Below are positions 50,904-62,489 of a stretch of DNA of 64,000 nt, piece after piece. Under the pieces are notes generated by a model. It saw only the letters and a list, made by a program, of their open reading frames with translations. It searched no databases and was not told the DNA's origin. This DNA is from Eudoraea chungangensis (GTDB lineage: Bacteria > Bacteroidota > Bacteroidia > Flavobacteriales > Flavobacteriaceae), in NCBI RefSeq assembly GCF_029360665.1, contig NZ_JARDUB010000008.1, forward strand, positions 26,004 to 90,003. The letters are read 5' to 3'. A program made the position numbers and the translations under genes. Every line of letters begins with the position of its first letter. The stretch's first letter is position 1.

Positions 50904-51419
50904 ATGACAAGACAAGAAAAAGCAACCGTTATAGAAGATTTAACTTCTCAGTTAGCTGGTAGTTCAATTATCTATTTAGCTGATATCTCAGGTTTGGATG
51001 CAACTACTACTTCGGCTTTGAGAAGAGCTTGCTTTAAGGCAGATATTAAGTTATCTGTAGTAAAGAATACTCTTTTGGCTAAGGCTATGGAGGCGTCTGA
51101 TAAAGAATTTGGAGAACTTCCTGAAACATTAAAAGGAAATACTTCATTAATGTTTTCAGACACGGGTAATGCACCTGCAAAACTTATAAAAAACTTTCGC
51201 AAAAAATCAAAAAAACCTCTTTTAAAAGGTGCTTTTGTTGAGGAAGCGGTTTATGTTGGTGACGAAAGTTTGGAGACTTTGGTTAATATCAAATCCAAAG
51301 AGGAAATGATAGGTGAGATTATTGGCTTATTACAATCCCCAGCGAAGAATGTTATTTCCGGATTAAAATCGGGAGGTGGTAAACTGGCTGGTATCCTTAA
51401 AACATTATCCGAAAAATAA
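50904..51419 (+). CDS. rplJ: Large ribosomal subunit protein uL10
   Basis: A 171-residue stalk-base protein that carries the L7/L12 dimers. N-terminal EDLTSQLAGSSIIYLADISGLDATTTSALRR and the C-terminal helix (SPAKNVISGLKSGGGKLAGILKTLSEK) that binds bL12 are visible. The gap to rplA is too short for the classic L10 leader. Confidence 0.97.
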   Translation: MTRQEKATVIEDLTSQLAGSSIIYLADISGLDATTTSALRRACFKADIKLSVVKNTLLAKAMEASDKEFGELPETLKGNTSLMFSDTGNAPAKLIKNFRKKSKKPLLKGAFVEEAVYVGDESLETLVNIKSKEEMIGEIIGLLQSPAKNVISGLKSGGGKLAGILKTLSEK

Positions 51420-51473
51420 TTTGTACGCACTAAAAACAAGAATAATTTAAGAATTTTATTAAACGATAGAAAA

Positions 51474-51854
51474 ATGGCAGATTTAAAAGATTTCGCAGAA
51501 CAACTAGTTAACCTTACTGTAAAAGAAGTAAATGAGTTAGCTGATATTTTAAAAGAAGAGTATGGTATTGAGCCTGCTGCCGCTGCTGTAGCAGTTGCTG
51601 CTGGTGGAGGTGCTGCTGGTGAGGCAGAGGCTGCTGAGGAAAAATCAGAATTCGATGTAATTTTGAAAGCCCCAGGAGGTTCTAAATTGGCAGTTGTAAA
51701 ATTAGTTAAGGAATTAACTGGTTTAGGATTGAAAGATGCTAAAGACATAGTTGATAGCGCACCAAAAGCGGTTAAGGAAGCTGTTTCTAAAGATGAAGCA
51801 GAAGGAATTAAAAAATCATTAGAAGAAGCTGGAGCAGAAGTTGAGCTTAAATAA
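51474..51854 (+). CDS. rplL: Large ribosomal subunit protein bL12
   Basis: A 126-residue acidic stalk protein that recruits translation GTPases: N-terminal dimerisation helices ([23 protein letters not shown]), an Ala/Gly-rich hinge ([20 protein letters not shown]) and the C-terminal domain ([36 protein letters not shown]). It is the last gene before the hairpin that precedes rpoB. Confidence 0.98.
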   Translation: MADLKDFAEQLVNLTVKEVNELADILKEEYGIEPAAAAVAVAAGGGAAGEAEAAEEKSEFDVILKAPGGSKLAVVKLVKELTGLGLKDAKDIVDSAPKAVKEAVSKDEAEGIKKSLEEAGAEVELK

Positions 51855-51876
51855 TAGCGATAACCAAATGGTTTTG

Positions 51877-51913
51877 TTTAGGTCTTTCCGCCGTTTTGGT
51901 GGCTAGACCTAAA
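51877..51913 (+). terminator. Hairpin between rplL and rpoB (possible partial terminator)
   Basis: TTTAGGTCT and AGACCTAAA (51877-51885, 51905-51913) form a 9-bp stem, and the inside pairs again (CCGCC/GGTGG). It is followed by CCC and four T. In other bacteria a partial terminator at this point adjusts the ratio of ribosomal protein to RNA polymerase; this hairpin is suited to the same role. Confidence 0.7.
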
Positions 51914-51985
51914 CCCTTTTATATGTAGTATATGAAGTCATATACGACCCATTCAAAGTATTCACGTTCAAAATTTTGGCTATAG

Positions 51986-54900
51986 ATGTTCACAAAACAG
52001 ACTGAAAGAGTAAACTTCGCATCCGCAAAGAACATTCCAAGTTATCCAGATTTCCTGGACATTCAGATTAAGTCCTTTCAAGACTTTTTTCAGCTTGAGA
52101 CCAAATCTGACGAAAGGGGCAATGAAGGATTGTACAACACCTTCATGGAAAACTTTCCAATTACAGATACAAGAAATCAATTTGTACTAGAGTTTCTTGA
52201 TTATTTTATAGATCCACCAAGATATTCCATTCAGGAATGTATAGAAAGAGGTCTTACTTACAGCGTTCCTTTAAAGGCACGTCTAAAATTGTATTGTACC
52301 GATCCGGAACATGAAGATTTTGAGACAATCGTACAAGATGTTTATCTTGGAACAATACCGTATATGACCCCCAGTGGTACCTTCGTAATAAACGGAGCAG
52401 AGCGTGTGGTAGTATCTCAATTACACAGATCGCCTGGAGTTTTCTTTGGTCAGTCTTTCCATGCCAACGGTACCAAACTGTATTCGGCAAGAGTTATTCC
52501 ATTTAAGGGATCGTGGATCGAATTTGCTACAGACATTAATAGTGTTATGTACGCCTATATCGATAGAAAAAAGAAATTACCTGTAACTACACTGTTTAGG
52601 GCGATTGGTTTTGAAAGAGATAAAGATATCTTAGAAATTTTTGATCTTTCAGAAGAAGTAAAAGTGTCTAAAACCGGACTTAAAAAGGTTTTGGGAAGAA
52701 AATTAGCTGCTAGGGTTTTGAATACTTGGCATGAAGATTTTGTTGACGAGGATACTGGAGAAGTTGTCTCCATCGAGAGAAACGAAATAATTCTTGATAG
52801 AGATACTGTTCTAGAGAAAGAACATATTGATGAAATCATGGAAGCAGATGTTAAGACTATTTTGCTTCACAAAGAAAATAATGCACAGAGCGATTATGCT
52901 ATTATTCATAATACGCTACAAAAAGATCCTACTAATTCTGAAAAAGAAGCGGTAGAACATATTTACCGTCAATTGCGTAATGCCGAACCGCCAGATGAAG
53001 AAACGGCAAGAGGGATAATCGATAAATTATTTTTCTCTGATCAACGTTATAATTTAGGGGAAGTAGGTAGATACAGAATGAATAAAAAGTTAGGTCTTGA
53101 TATCGGAATGGATAAGCAAGTTCTAACGAAGGAAGATATTATTACTATCATAAAATATTTGATAGAACTAATTAATTCGAAGGCAGAGATTGATGATATT
53201 GACCACTTATCTAATAGAAGGGTTAGAACGGTAGGAGAGCAACTGTCTTCACAATTTGGTGTGGGTCTAGCACGTATGGCAAGAACCATTCGTGAAAGAA
53301 TGAATGTTAGAGATAATGAGGTTTTTACCCCTATTGATTTAATAAATGCCAAAACACTTTCTTCTGTAATTAACTCCTTTTTTGGGACTAACCAATTGTC
53401 TCAATTTATGGATCAGACCAATCCATTGGCTGAAATTACACACAAAAGAAGACTTTCTGCCCTAGGGCCTGGTGGTCTTTCGAGAGAAAGAGCTGGTTTT
53501 GAGGTTCGTGATGTTCACTATACACATTATGGTAGACTTTGTCCGATTGAAACCCCTGAAGGTCCAAATATTGGTTTAATATCCTCTCTTGCAGTATTTG
53601 CAAAAGTTAATCCAATGGGCTTTTTAGAAACACCTTATAGAAAAGTAGATAGTGGGAAGGTAGATACCAAGAATTATATCTACCTCAGTGCTGAGGAAGA
53701 AGAGGGAATGAAGATTTCTCAGGCAAATATTCCATTAAAAGATAATGGTTCCATTATACAGGAAAAGGTAATTGCAAGAGAAGAAGGAGATTTTCCAGTT
53801 GTAGATCCTAAAGAAATAAATTACACGGATGTTGCACCTAATCAGATTGCTTCTATTTCGGCTTCGTTAATTCCCTTTTTGGAACATGATGATGCTAACA
53901 GGGCTTTGATGGGATCAAACATGATGAGACAGGCCGTTCCTTTGCTAAAGCCTCAATCACCTATTGTAGGAACTGGCTTGGAAAGACAGGTTGCCTCAGA
54001 TTCGAGAGTACTAATTAATGCTGAAGGAGATGGTGTAATTGAATACGTGGATTCTCAACAAATAACCATTAAATACAGTCGCTCTGAAGAGGAAAAATTG
54101 GTGAGTTTCGAAGATGATTCTAAGACTTACAATTTGGTTAAATTTAGAAAGACTAACCAAGGTACTAGTATTAACCTTAAACCTATCGTTCAAAAAGGCG
54201 ATAAGGTTAAAAAGGGTCAGGTATTGTGTGAAGGATATGCCACAGAGAGCGGAGAATTAGCTCTGGGTAGAAACCTGAAGGTAGCATTTATGCCTTGGAA
54301 AGGATATAACTTTGAAGATGCCATTGTAATTTCTGAAAAAGTTGTACGTGAAGATATTTTTACTTCTATTCATATTGATGAATATGCTTTAGAAGTTAGG
54401 GATACTAAACTGGGAGCGGAAGAACTTACCAATGATATACCAAATGTTTCCGAAGAGGCTACAAAGGATTTAGATGAGCATGGTATGATTCGTATCGGTG
54501 CTGAGGTAAAACCAGGGGATATTTTAATTGGTAAAATTACTCCTAAAGGAGAATCAGACCCAACGCCGGAAGAGAAATTGTTACGGGCCATCTTTGGAGA
54601 CAAAGCGGGTGACGTTAAAGATGCTTCTCTAAAAGCTTCTCCATCCTTACGTGGCGTAGTAATAGACAAGAAACTCTTTTCTCGTTCTATCAAGGATAAG
54701 CGTAAGCGTTCTGAAGATAAGGAAGCTATTTCTAGCCTGGAATTGGAATATGAAGTGAAGTTTCAAGAGTTGAAAGATGTTTTAATTGAGAAACTATTTA
54801 AGCTTGTTAATGGTAAAACTTCTCAGGGAGTACTTAATGACCTTGGTGAAGAAGTCCTTCCAAAAGGTAAAAAGTATACCATGAAAATGCTTAACTCTGT

Positions 54901-55795
54901 TGATGATTTTGCACATTTGGTTGGAGGAAGTTGGACCACGGATAAAGAGGCTAATACCTTAGTGGCCGATTTATTACACAACTACAAGATTAAGCTTAAC
55001 GACTTGCAGGGAAATCTTAGGAGAGATAAGTTTACCATCTCTGTTGGAGATGAGCTTCCTGCAGGGATTATGAAACTTGCTAAAGTTTATATCGCTAAGA
55101 AACGTAAGCTGAAGGTAGGGGATAAGATGGCCGGTAGACACGGAAATAAAGGTATTGTTGCTAGAATTGTTAGACAAGAAGACATGCCTTTCTTAGAAGA
55201 TGGAACTCCTGTAGACATAGTATTAAATCCGTTAGGGGTACCTTCTCGGATGAATATCGGGCAGATTTACGAAACCGTTCTTGGTTGGGCTGGTCAGAAA
55301 CTCGACAAAAAGTTTGCCACGCCAATTTTTGACGGTGCAACACTGGATGAGATCAATTCCTTTACAGACGATGCAGGTATTCCAAGATTTGGGCATACCT
55401 ATCTTTACGATGGAGGAACCGGACAACGGTTTGATCAGGCAGCAACAGTAGGTGTTATCTACATGCTTAAACTAGGGCATATGGTGGATGACAAAATGCA
55501 CGCTAGATCTATCGGACCTTATTCTTTAATTACGCAACAACCATTAGGAGGTAAAGCTCAATTTGGTGGACAGCGATTTGGGGAAATGGAAGTTTGGGCA
55601 CTAGAAGCTTACGGGGCATCTGCCACCCTTAGAGAGATATTAACGGTAAAATCTGATGATGTCATCGGAAGGGCTAAAACCTATGAGTCTATCGTTAAAG
55701 GAGAAACGATGCCAGAACCTGGCTTGCCAGAATCATTCAATGTATTGATGCACGAACTTAAGGGATTAGGTTTGGATATCAGATTGGAAGAATAA
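51986..55795 (+). CDS. rpoB: DNA-directed RNA polymerase subunit beta
   Basis: Catalytic core subunit of 1269 residues, standard for Bacteroidota. The rifampicin region [34 protein letters not shown] lies near 464-497, and the serine and asparagine positions look unmutated ([17 protein letters not shown]). Other core blocks: [13 protein letters not shown], and [13 protein letters not shown] with the switch-region residues. It is followed by rpoC after 39 bases. Confidence 0.98.
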   Translation: MFTKQTERVNFASAKNIPSYPDFLDIQIKSFQDFFQLETKSDERGNEGLYNTFMENFPITDTRNQFVLEFLDYFIDPPRYSIQECIERGLTYSVPLKARLKLYCTDPEHEDFETIVQDVYLGTIPYMTPSGTFVINGAERVVVSQLHRSPGVFFGQSFHANGTKLYSARVIPFKGSWIEFATDINSVMYAYIDRKKKLPVTTLFRAIGFERDKDILEIFDLSEEVKVSKTGLKKVLGRKLAARVLNTWHEDFVDEDTGEVVSIERNEIILDRDTVLEKEHIDEIMEADVKTILLHKENNAQSDYAIIHNTLQKDPTNSEKEAVEHIYRQLRNAEPPDEETARGIIDKLFFSDQRYNLGEVGRYRMNKKLGLDIGMDKQVLTKEDIITIIKYLIELINSKAEIDDIDHLSNRRVRTVGEQLSSQFGVGLARMARTIRERMNVRDNEVFTPIDLINAKTLSSVINSFFGTNQLSQFMDQTNPLAEITHKRRLSALGPGGLSRERAGFEVRDVHYTHYGRLCPIETPEGPNIGLISSLAVFAKVNPMGFLETPYRKVDSGKVDTKNYIYLSAEEEEGMKISQANIPLKDNGSIIQEKVIAREEGDFPVVDPKEINYTDVAPNQIASISASLIPFLEHDDANRALMGSNMMRQAVPLLKPQSPIVGTGLERQVASDSRVLINAEGDGVIEYVDSQQITIKYSRSEEEKLVSFEDDSKTYNLVKFRKTNQGTSINLKPIVQKGDKVKKGQVLCEGYATESGELALGRNLKVAFMPWKGYNFEDAIVISEKVVREDIFTSIHIDEYALEVRDTKLGAEELTNDIPNVSEEATKDLDEHGMIRIGAEVKPGDILIGKITPKGESDPTPEEKLLRAIFGDKAGDVKDASLKASPSLRGVVIDKKLFSRSIKDKRKRSEDKEAISSLELEYEVKFQELKDVLIEKLFKLVNGKTSQGVLNDLGEEVLPKGKKYTMKMLNSVDDFAHLVGGSWTTDKEANTLVADLLHNYKIKLNDLQGNLRRDKFTISVGDELPAGIMKLAKVYIAKKRKLKVGDKMAGRHGNKGIVARIVRQEDMPFLEDGTPVDIVLNPLGVPSRMNIGQIYETVLGWAGQKLDKKFATPIFDGATLDEINSFTDDAGIPRFGHTYLYDGGTGQRFDQAATVGVIYMLKLGHMVDDKMHARSIGPYSLITQQPLGGKAQFGGQRFGEMEVWALEAYGASATLREILTVKSDDVIGRAKTYESIVKGETMPEPGLPESFNVLMHELKGLGLDIRLEE

Positions 55796-55834
55796 TAGTT
55801 TTACACATATTAAATTTACTATCACCATATCACA

Positions 55835-58800
55835 ATGGCTAGACTAAAAGATAATACTGCAATTAAGAGGTTTGATAAAATTTCAATCGGCTTGGCTTCT
55901 CCTGAATCTATTCTAGGGGAGTCCAGAGGAGAGGTATTAAAACCAGAAACTATTAACTATAGAACCCACAAACCAGAGAGAGATGGTTTGTTCTGTGAAC
56001 GAATTTTTGGACCTGTAAAGGATTATGAATGTGCTTGTGGAAAGTATAAGCGTATCCGATATCGCGGAATCGTGTGCGATAGATGTGGGGTTGAAGTCAC
56101 AGAGAAGAAAGTAAGAAGAGATAGAGTAGGTCACATTAATCTTGTGGTACCCGTTGCTCATATCTGGTACTTCCGTTCTTTACCAAATAAAATAGGATAC
56201 CTTCTTGGTTTACCCTCCAAAAAACTTGACATGATTATATACTATGAAAGGTATGTAGTTATTCAACCAGGGATTGCCAAAGGTCCTGAAGGGGAAGAAA
56301 TTCAAAAATTAGACTTCCTAACGGAAGAAGAATATTTGAATATTTTAGAAACTATACCGGCTGAAAATCAATATTTGGAGGATTCTGATCCAAATAAGTT
56401 TATCGCCAAGATGGGAGCAGAATGTTTAATCGATCTTTTAATGAGAATCGATTTAAAAGAACTTTCCTATGAGCTTAGGCATAAAGCAAATACAGAAACT
56501 TCAAAGCAACGTAAAACCGAAGCCTTAAAAAGGTTGCAGGTTGTGGAAGCCCTGAGAGAATCCCAGGATAACAGGGATAACAGACCAGAATGGATGATTA
56601 TGAAGGTTGTTCCGGTTATTCCACCAGAGCTTAGGCCTTTGGTTCCATTAGATGGTGGACGTTTCGCTACTTCAGATTTAAATGATTTATACAGAAGGGT
56701 AATTATCCGAAATAATCGCCTTAAAAGACTAATGGAGATCAAAGCTCCTGAAGTGATCTTAAGAAACGAAAAAAGGATGCTTCAAGAAGCCGTAGATTCC
56801 CTATTTGATAATACGCGTAAAGCTTCTGCGGTTAAAACAGAATCTAACAGACCATTGAAATCTCTTTCAGATTCTTTAAAGGGAAAGCAGGGTAGATTCC
56901 GTCAGAACTTACTTGGGAAAAGAGTTGATTATTCTGCTAGATCTGTTATTGTTGTAGGTCCAGAGATGAATCTATATGAATGTGGATTGCCTAAAGACAT
57001 GGCTGCGGAATTGTACAAACCTTTTATAATTAGAAAGTTAATAGAAAGAGGTATTGTAAAAACGGTTAAATCGGCTAAGAAAATTATAGATAAAAAAGAA
57101 CCGGTAGTTTGGGATATATTAGAAAATGTTTTAAAAGGACATCCCGTCTTATTAAACAGAGCCCCCACGCTTCACCGGTTAGGAATACAGGCTTTCCAGC
57201 CAAAATTAATAGAAGGTAAGGCGATTAGATTACATCCATTGGTTTGTACTGCCTTCAATGCCGATTTTGATGGAGATCAAATGGCAGTGCATTTACCATT
57301 AGGACCAGAAGCCATCTTGGAAGCACAGCTACTAATGCTAGCCTCTCACAACATATTAAACCCGGCGAATGGTTCCCCTATTACGGTGCCTTCTCAGGAT
57401 ATGGTATTGGGCTTGTATTATATGACGAAAGAAAGAAAATCTACGCCGGAAGTTCCTGTAAAAGGTGAAGGTTTAACATTCTACTCTTATGAGGAGGTTG
57501 TTATAGCCTTTAATGAGGGTATTGTAGAACTAAATGCTGGTATTAAGGTTAGGGCTAAGGATTTTAACGAAGAAGGGGAATTAGTAAATCAGATAATTCC
57601 AACTACTGTTGGAAGAGTACTTTTTAACCAGGTTGTTCCTGAAGAAGCCGGATATATTAATGAAGTTCTTAATAAAAAATCTTTAAGAGACATTATCGGT
57701 AGAATTCTTGCCGTTACTAATGTGCCGCAAACGGCTTCGTTCCTTGATTTGATTAAAACCATGGGATATGAGTTTGCTTTTAAAGGTGGACTTTCCTTTA
57801 GTCTTGGGGACATTATCATTCCTCAGGAAAAACACGATATGATTGCCGAAGCGAATGAGCAGGTAGATGGGATAATGACCAATTACAACATGGGACTTAT
57901 TACGAATAATGAGCGCTACAATCAGGTAATTGATGTTTGGACTTCCACGAATGCTATGCTTACCGAATTGGCGATGAAGCGTATCCGGGAAGATCAACAA
58001 GGGTTTAACTCGGTGTATATGATGTTAGATTCTGGTGCAAGGGGTTCCAAAGAACAGATTAGACAGCTTACAGGAATGCGTGGATTAATGGCTAAGCCTA
58101 AGAAGTCTACCGCAGGAGGTGGTGAAATTATTGAGAATCCAATTCTTTCAAACTTTAAAGAAGGCCTTTCTATCCTGGAGTACTTTATTTCTACTCACGG
58201 GGCAAGAAAAGGACTGGCGGATACTGCTCTTAAAACAGCCGATGCTGGATATTTAACAAGACGTCTTGTGGATGTTTCTCAGGATGTTATTGTAAATATC
58301 GATGATTGTGGCACGCTTAGAGGGATTGAAGTAGCAGCATTGAAGAAGAATGAAGAAATTGTTGAGACCTTAGGCGAAAGAATTCTTGGACGTGTTTCGT
58401 TACATGACGTTTACGACCCATTAACAGAAGAACTTTTGTTAGAAGCCGGTCAGCAAATAATGGAGGCCGACGTTAAGAGAGTGGAAGCTTCTCCTGTAGA
58501 AAGAATTGAAGTAAGATCTGCACTGACATGTGAAGCGCAAAAAGGAATTTGTGCCAAGTGTTATGGTAGAAACCTTTCTACAAATAAAATGGTTCAAAGA
58601 GGTGAAGCTGTAGGAGTAGTTGCAGCACAGTCTATCGGAGAGCCCGGTACACAGTTAACCCTAAGAACCTTCCATGTTGGGGGTATTGCTGGGAACATAT
58701 CTGAAGATAGTAAACTGGAAGCCAAGTTCGACGGGGTTGCAGAAATTGAAGACCTTAGAGTAGTCAAAGGTGAAAATAATGAAGGGAAGGTCGTTAATAT

Positions 58801-60133
58801 TGTGATTTCCAGAACATCTGAGATAAAAATTGTAGATGCAAAAACAGGAATAACGCTGAGTACAAATAACATTCCTTACGGTTCACAGATATTCGTTAAA
58901 GATGGTGGTAAGATTAGCAAGGGCGATCTTGTTTGTCAATGGGATCCATATAATGGAGTTATTGTTTCAGAATTTCCCGGTAAGATTGCTTACGAGAATA
59001 TTGAGCAAGGAATTACCTACCAGGTAGAGATTGATGAACAAACTGGTTTCCAAGAAAAGGTTATTTCCGAATCGAGGAACAAGAAGTTAATTCCAACTCT
59101 TTTAATTAAAAACACTAAGGATGAGGTGTTAAGATCTTATAACCTTCCTGTTGGTTCCCATATCATGGTAGATGATGGAGACAAAATTAAGGAAGGAAAG
59201 ATATTGGTTAAAATACCTCGTAAATCTGCCAAAGCTGGCGATATTACTGGTGGTCTGCCAAGGGTTACTGAGCTTTTTGAAGCTAGAAACCCTTCGAATC
59301 CTGCCGTGGTTACTGAAATTGATGGGGTTGTATCCTTTGGAAAAATTAAAAGGGGAAATCGCGAAATCATTATTGAATCTAAGTTAGGCGAGATTAAGAA
59401 GTACTTAGTTAAGTTGTCTAATCAGATTCTGGTACAGGAAAACGATTATGTAAGAGCTGGTATGCCATTATCTGATGGTTCTATTACTCCAGAGGATATC
59501 TTGGCAATTAAAGGACCTTCTGCTGTGCAGCAATATCTAGTTAATGAGGTGCAAGAAGTATACCGATTACAAGGGGTTAAGATCAATGATAAACACTTTG
59601 AAGTTGTGGTCCGTCAAATGATGCGTAAAGTACGTATTCAGGATTCAGGAGATACTACCTTCTTAGAAAACCAATTGGTTCATAAAGACGATTTTATTAG
59701 AGAAAATGATGAAATATTTGGTAAGAAAGTTGTCGAGGATGCAGGAGAATCGGAAAATCTTAAAGCTGGACAGATTATTACTGCCAGAGAACTAAGAGAC
59801 GAAAATTCTATTCTAAGAAGAGCGGACAAGACTTTGGTTACTGCAAGAGATGCGGTTGCAGCGACGGCTACACCTATTCTTCAGGGGATTACAAGGGCTT
59901 CGCTACAAACAAAATCGTTTATCTCTGCTGCTTCTTTCCAAGAAACAACGAAAGTTCTTAATGAGGCTGCCGTGAGTGGAAAGGTAGATAAACTGGAAGG
60001 ACTTAAAGAGAATGTTATCGTAGGACATAAAATACCGGCTGGAACTGGTATGAGAGATTACGAAAATATTATCGTTGGTTCTAAGGAAGAATATGACGAG
60101 ATTATGGCTCGAAAAGAAGAACTGAAATTTTAG
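55835..60133 (+). CDS. rpoC: DNA-directed RNA polymerase subunit beta'
   Basis: Catalytic subunit of 1432 residues. The N-terminal zinc site is in [20 protein letters not shown] (about 67-86), the magnesium aspartates are in [11 protein letters not shown] (about 474-484), the trigger-loop/bridge-helix region has [18 protein letters not shown], and the second zinc site is [13 protein letters not shown] (about 893-905). No intein or split is seen. It is terminated by the hairpin at 60141-60170. Confidence 0.98.
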   Translation: MARLKDNTAIKRFDKISIGLASPESILGESRGEVLKPETINYRTHKPERDGLFCERIFGPVKDYECACGKYKRIRYRGIVCDRCGVEVTEKKVRRDRVGHINLVVPVAHIWYFRSLPNKIGYLLGLPSKKLDMIIYYERYVVIQPGIAKGPEGEEIQKLDFLTEEEYLNILETIPAENQYLEDSDPNKFIAKMGAECLIDLLMRIDLKELSYELRHKANTETSKQRKTEALKRLQVVEALRESQDNRDNRPEWMIMKVVPVIPPELRPLVPLDGGRFATSDLNDLYRRVIIRNNRLKRLMEIKAPEVILRNEKRMLQEAVDSLFDNTRKASAVKTESNRPLKSLSDSLKGKQGRFRQNLLGKRVDYSARSVIVVGPEMNLYECGLPKDMAAELYKPFIIRKLIERGIVKTVKSAKKIIDKKEPVVWDILENVLKGHPVLLNRAPTLHRLGIQAFQPKLIEGKAIRLHPLVCTAFNADFDGDQMAVHLPLGPEAILEAQLLMLASHNILNPANGSPITVPSQDMVLGLYYMTKERKSTPEVPVKGEGLTFYSYEEVVIAFNEGIVELNAGIKVRAKDFNEEGELVNQIIPTTVGRVLFNQVVPEEAGYINEVLNKKSLRDIIGRILAVTNVPQTASFLDLIKTMGYEFAFKGGLSFSLGDIIIPQEKHDMIAEANEQVDGIMTNYNMGLITNNERYNQVIDVWTSTNAMLTELAMKRIREDQQGFNSVYMMLDSGARGSKEQIRQLTGMRGLMAKPKKSTAGGGEIIENPILSNFKEGLSILEYFISTHGARKGLADTALKTADAGYLTRRLVDVSQDVIVNIDDCGTLRGIEVAALKKNEEIVETLGERILGRVSLHDVYDPLTEELLLEAGQQIMEADVKRVEASPVERIEVRSALTCEAQKGICAKCYGRNLSTNKMVQRGEAVGVVAAQSIGEPGTQLTLRTFHVGGIAGNISEDSKLEAKFDGVAEIEDLRVVKGENNEGKVVNIVISRTSEIKIVDAKTGITLSTNNIPYGSQIFVKDGGKISKGDLVCQWDPYNGVIVSEFPGKIAYENIEQGITYQVEIDEQTGFQEKVISESRNKKLIPTLLIKNTKDEVLRSYNLPVGSHIMVDDGDKIKEGKILVKIPRKSAKAGDITGGLPRVTELFEARNPSNPAVVTEIDGVVSFGKIKRGNREIIIESKLGEIKKYLVKLSNQILVQENDYVRAGMPLSDGSITPEDILAIKGPSAVQQYLVNEVQEVYRLQGVKINDKHFEVVVRQMMRKVRIQDSGDTTFLENQLVHKDDFIRENDEIFGKKVVEDAGESENLKAGQIITARELRDENSILRRADKTLVTARDAVAATATPILQGITRASLQTKSFISAASFQETTKVLNEAAVSGKVDKLEGLKENVIVGHKIPAGTGMRDYENIIVGSKEEYDEIMARKEELKF

Positions 60134-60140
60134 TATTACT

Positions 60141-60170
60141 AAGCCCTCAATATTATTGGGGGCTTTTTTT
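60141..60170 (+). terminator. Intrinsic terminator after rpoC
   Basis: AAGCCCTCAA and TTGGGGGCTT form a 10-bp stem with one G-U pair (60141-60150, 60156-60165), five-base loop and seven T at the end. It is 9 bases before the DUF3467 start, so that gene needs read-through or its own promoter. Confidence 0.9.
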
Positions 60171-60178
60171 ATAAACCT

Positions 60179-60490
60179 ATGTCTGAAAAAAAGACCAAAC
60201 AGCAACAGATAAATATTGAACTTGATGAGAAAATGGCTGAAGGAATTTATTCCAATCTGGCTATTATTAATCACTCGGTTTCTGAGTTTGTTGTTGATTT
60301 TATTAGTATGATGCCCGGGGCACCAAAGGCGAAAGTGAAGAGTAGAATAATACTTACTCCACAGCACGCAAAGAAGTTTTTAAAAGCTCTAAATGATAAT
60401 GTTAATCGATTTGAGAAGGCACATGGTCCTATAAAGGACTATGATCAACCCCCAATCCCATTAAATTTTGGACCTACAGGAGAAGCCTAA
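60179..60490 (+). CDS. DUF3467 family protein
   Basis: A 103-residue cytoplasmic protein of the DUF3467 family of unknown function. Pattern: INIELDEKMAEGIYSNLAIINHSVSEFVVDFISMMPGAPKAKVKSRIILTPQHAKKFLKALNDNV, an alpha/beta unit that is small and well conserved. It follows rpoC after a terminator. The neighbourhood hints at a role in transcription or translation, but no motif proves it. Confidence 0.88.
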   Translation: MSEKKTKQQQINIELDEKMAEGIYSNLAIINHSVSEFVVDFISMMPGAPKAKVKSRIILTPQHAKKFLKALNDNVNRFEKAHGPIKDYDQPPIPLNFGPTGEA

Positions 60491-60523
60491 GGACCTAATG
60501 AAGATTCAATAAATTTGGAGGTT

Positions 60524-62113
60524 TTAATCAAATTCAGACACAAAGTGTAGTTTTACACTGGGATACTTTTGCTGTGTCATTTGCAAAGAAAAGGGAGAAT
60601 CTGCCAAAAATACCAAACGACCTCTTTTATCTTTTGCCAAATACTTTTGTTTCACCCTAATAAACTCTTTGTACTCATCGCTGCTGGTATCCTCAGCTTC
60701 AATCCAACAAGCCTTGTATACAGGAAAGTTTTCATAGCTGCATTTTGCACCATATTCATGTTCTAGCCTATATTGAATAACTTCGTACTGAAGAGCTCCT
60801 ACCGTACCTATTATCTTTCTTCCGTTTAATTCTAGAGTAAATAATTGTGCTACACCCTCGTCCATAAGCTGATCTATACCCTTATTCAACTGTTTGGACT
60901 TCATTGGATCAGCATTGTTTATATATCTAAAATGCTCCGGGGAGAAGCTTGGAATACCCTTATAATGCAATATCTCGCCTTCTGTCAGCGTATCTCCAAT
61001 TTTAAAATTACCAGTATCGTGAAGTCCTACTATGTCTCCTGGGTAAGAAATATCAACAATCTCTTTTTTCTCGGCAAAAAAGGCATTTGGACTAGAGAAC
61101 TTTAGATTTTTATTGTTTCTTACATGCAAATAAGGTTTGTTTCTTTCGAAAGTACCAGAGACAATTTTCACAAATGCTAAGCGATCCCTATGTTTAGGAT
61201 CCATATTTGCATGAATTTTAAATACGAAGCCTGATAGTTTTTTTTCATTAGCATTAACCATTCTCTCTTCGGCTTTCTTAGACCTAGGGGGTGGGGCAAT
61301 GTCTATAAAACAATCAAGTAGCTCCCGTACTCCAAAATTGTTCAAGGCAGAACCAAAGAATACGGGTTGCAAATTTCCTGCTAAATATTCCTCTTTGTCA
61401 AATGCCGGATATACTCCTTCCACCAAATCTAAATTCTCTCTTAATTCAATGGCGGCTTTCTCGCCAATATAAGTTTCTAGTTCAGGATTGTGTACCTCTT
61501 CGAATGAGATGGTATCAGAAATATTTTTTTTGTTATCCCCACTAAAAAGATTGATATTCTTTTCATAGATATTGTAGATTCCTTTAAAATCATAACCCAT
61601 TCCAATTGGAAAACTAAGAGGGGTTACTTTTAATCCAAGCTCTTGTTCCACCTCATCCAGTAAGTCGAACGCATCCTTTCCTTCCCTATCCAGTTTGTTT
61701 ATAAAAACTATGATAGGAATATTTCGCATTCTGCAAACTTCTACAAGCTTTTTTGTTTGTTCTTCTACTCCTTTAGCAACATCTATGACTACAATAACAC
61801 TATCTACTGCGGTTAGTGTTCTAAAAGTATCTTCCGCAAAATCTTTGTGCCCTGGTGTGTCTAGGATATTAATCTTTTTATCTCTGTATATAAATGCAAG
61901 AACGGAGGTTGCAACGGAGATACCACGCTGCCGTTCTATTTCCATAAAATCACTGGTGGCCGTCTTTTTGATTTTATTATTTTTTACAGCACCGGCTTCT
62001 TGGATTGCCCCACCAAATAACAACAATTTTTCAGTTAAGGTTGTCTTTCCTGCATCGGGGTGGGAAATAATTCCAAAAGTTCTTCTCCTTTCGATTTCTT
62101 CAGTAAAACTCAC
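60524..62113 (-). CDS. prfC: Peptide chain release factor 3, GTG start
   Basis: GTPase that removes RF1 and RF2 from the ribosome after peptide release. The 529-residue protein shows the P-loop SHPDAGKTTLTEKLLLFGGAIQ (split here for length, about 14-35), RQRGISVATS (switch I), DTPGHKDF (G3), NKLD (G4), and the domain II/III blocks. It starts at the GTG at 62113 (MSFTEEIERRRTFG), because family members begin there; the frame also opens at a TTG at 62131. A TATTTTTG element lies just upstream and may be its -7 box. Confidence 0.93.
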   Translation of the reverse strand: MSFTEEIERRRTFGIISHPDAGKTTLTEKLLLFGGAIQEAGAVKNNKIKKTATSDFMEIERQRGISVATSVLAFIYRDKKINILDTPGHKDFAEDTFRTLTAVDSVIVVIDVAKGVEEQTKKLVEVCRMRNIPIIVFINKLDREGKDAFDLLDEVEQELGLKVTPLSFPIGMGYDFKGIYNIYEKNINLFSGDNKKNISDTISFEEVHNPELETYIGEKAAIELRENLDLVEGVYPAFDKEEYLAGNLQPVFFGSALNNFGVRELLDCFIDIAPPPRSKKAEERMVNANEKKLSGFVFKIHANMDPKHRDRLAFVKIVSGTFERNKPYLHVRNNKNLKFSSPNAFFAEKKEIVDISYPGDIVGLHDTGNFKIGDTLTEGEILHYKGIPSFSPEHFRYINNADPMKSKQLNKGIDQLMDEGVAQLFTLELNGRKIIGTVGALQYEVIQYRLEHEYGAKCSYENFPVYKACWIEAEDTSSDEYKEFIRVKQKYLAKDKRGRLVFLADSPFSLQMTQQKYPSVKLHFVSEFD

Positions 62114-62489
62114 GTTAAAAAATTTGAACAAAAATACGTCAAATAATTACGAAGCCTAGTCCTAGTCTTCTCTTTTTTAACATATTTTGAGCCCTTTTTA
62201 GAAGTATTGAGGCATTTTATTTTATCGATAAATTGTTAGTAACTTCGATTTTAAGTGTTAAATAAAGCGCTCATTATTAAACATTTACTCGGTAAAATGC
62301 CATTTACATTTCGTTTTAACACTTTTAATCGATAATTCATTATTCTTTGTAGAATTCTCGAAAGTTGTGAATAAAATATGATTGTTCACATTATATATTA
62401 GCTATATCTTGCGTTCGATTATAAGAGTCCCAAACTCTTACTTTTACCTACAAGCCATGGTGTATTGTTACTAATGTAAACAATCATTT
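62114..62489. other. Intergenic region between divergent prfC and the TSP3 gene
   Basis: 376 bases, A/T-rich, with no gene. It contains TATTTTTG on the - strand at about 62128-62135, a candidate -7 box for prfC; TAACTTCG at 62240-62247 on the + strand, a degenerate -7 element that repeats a 16-base motif from upstream of the rhodanese gene; and a 7-bp hairpin TAAGAGT/ACTCTTA at 62422-62440, about 50 bases before the TSP3 ATG. No consensus promoter for the TSP3 gene was found. Confidence 0.5.

Noticed and set aside
51251..51748. Leftward frame across rplJ and rplL
   Set aside because: An artefact of the Ala-rich rplL codons and rplJ on the opposite strand; it crosses two real genes.
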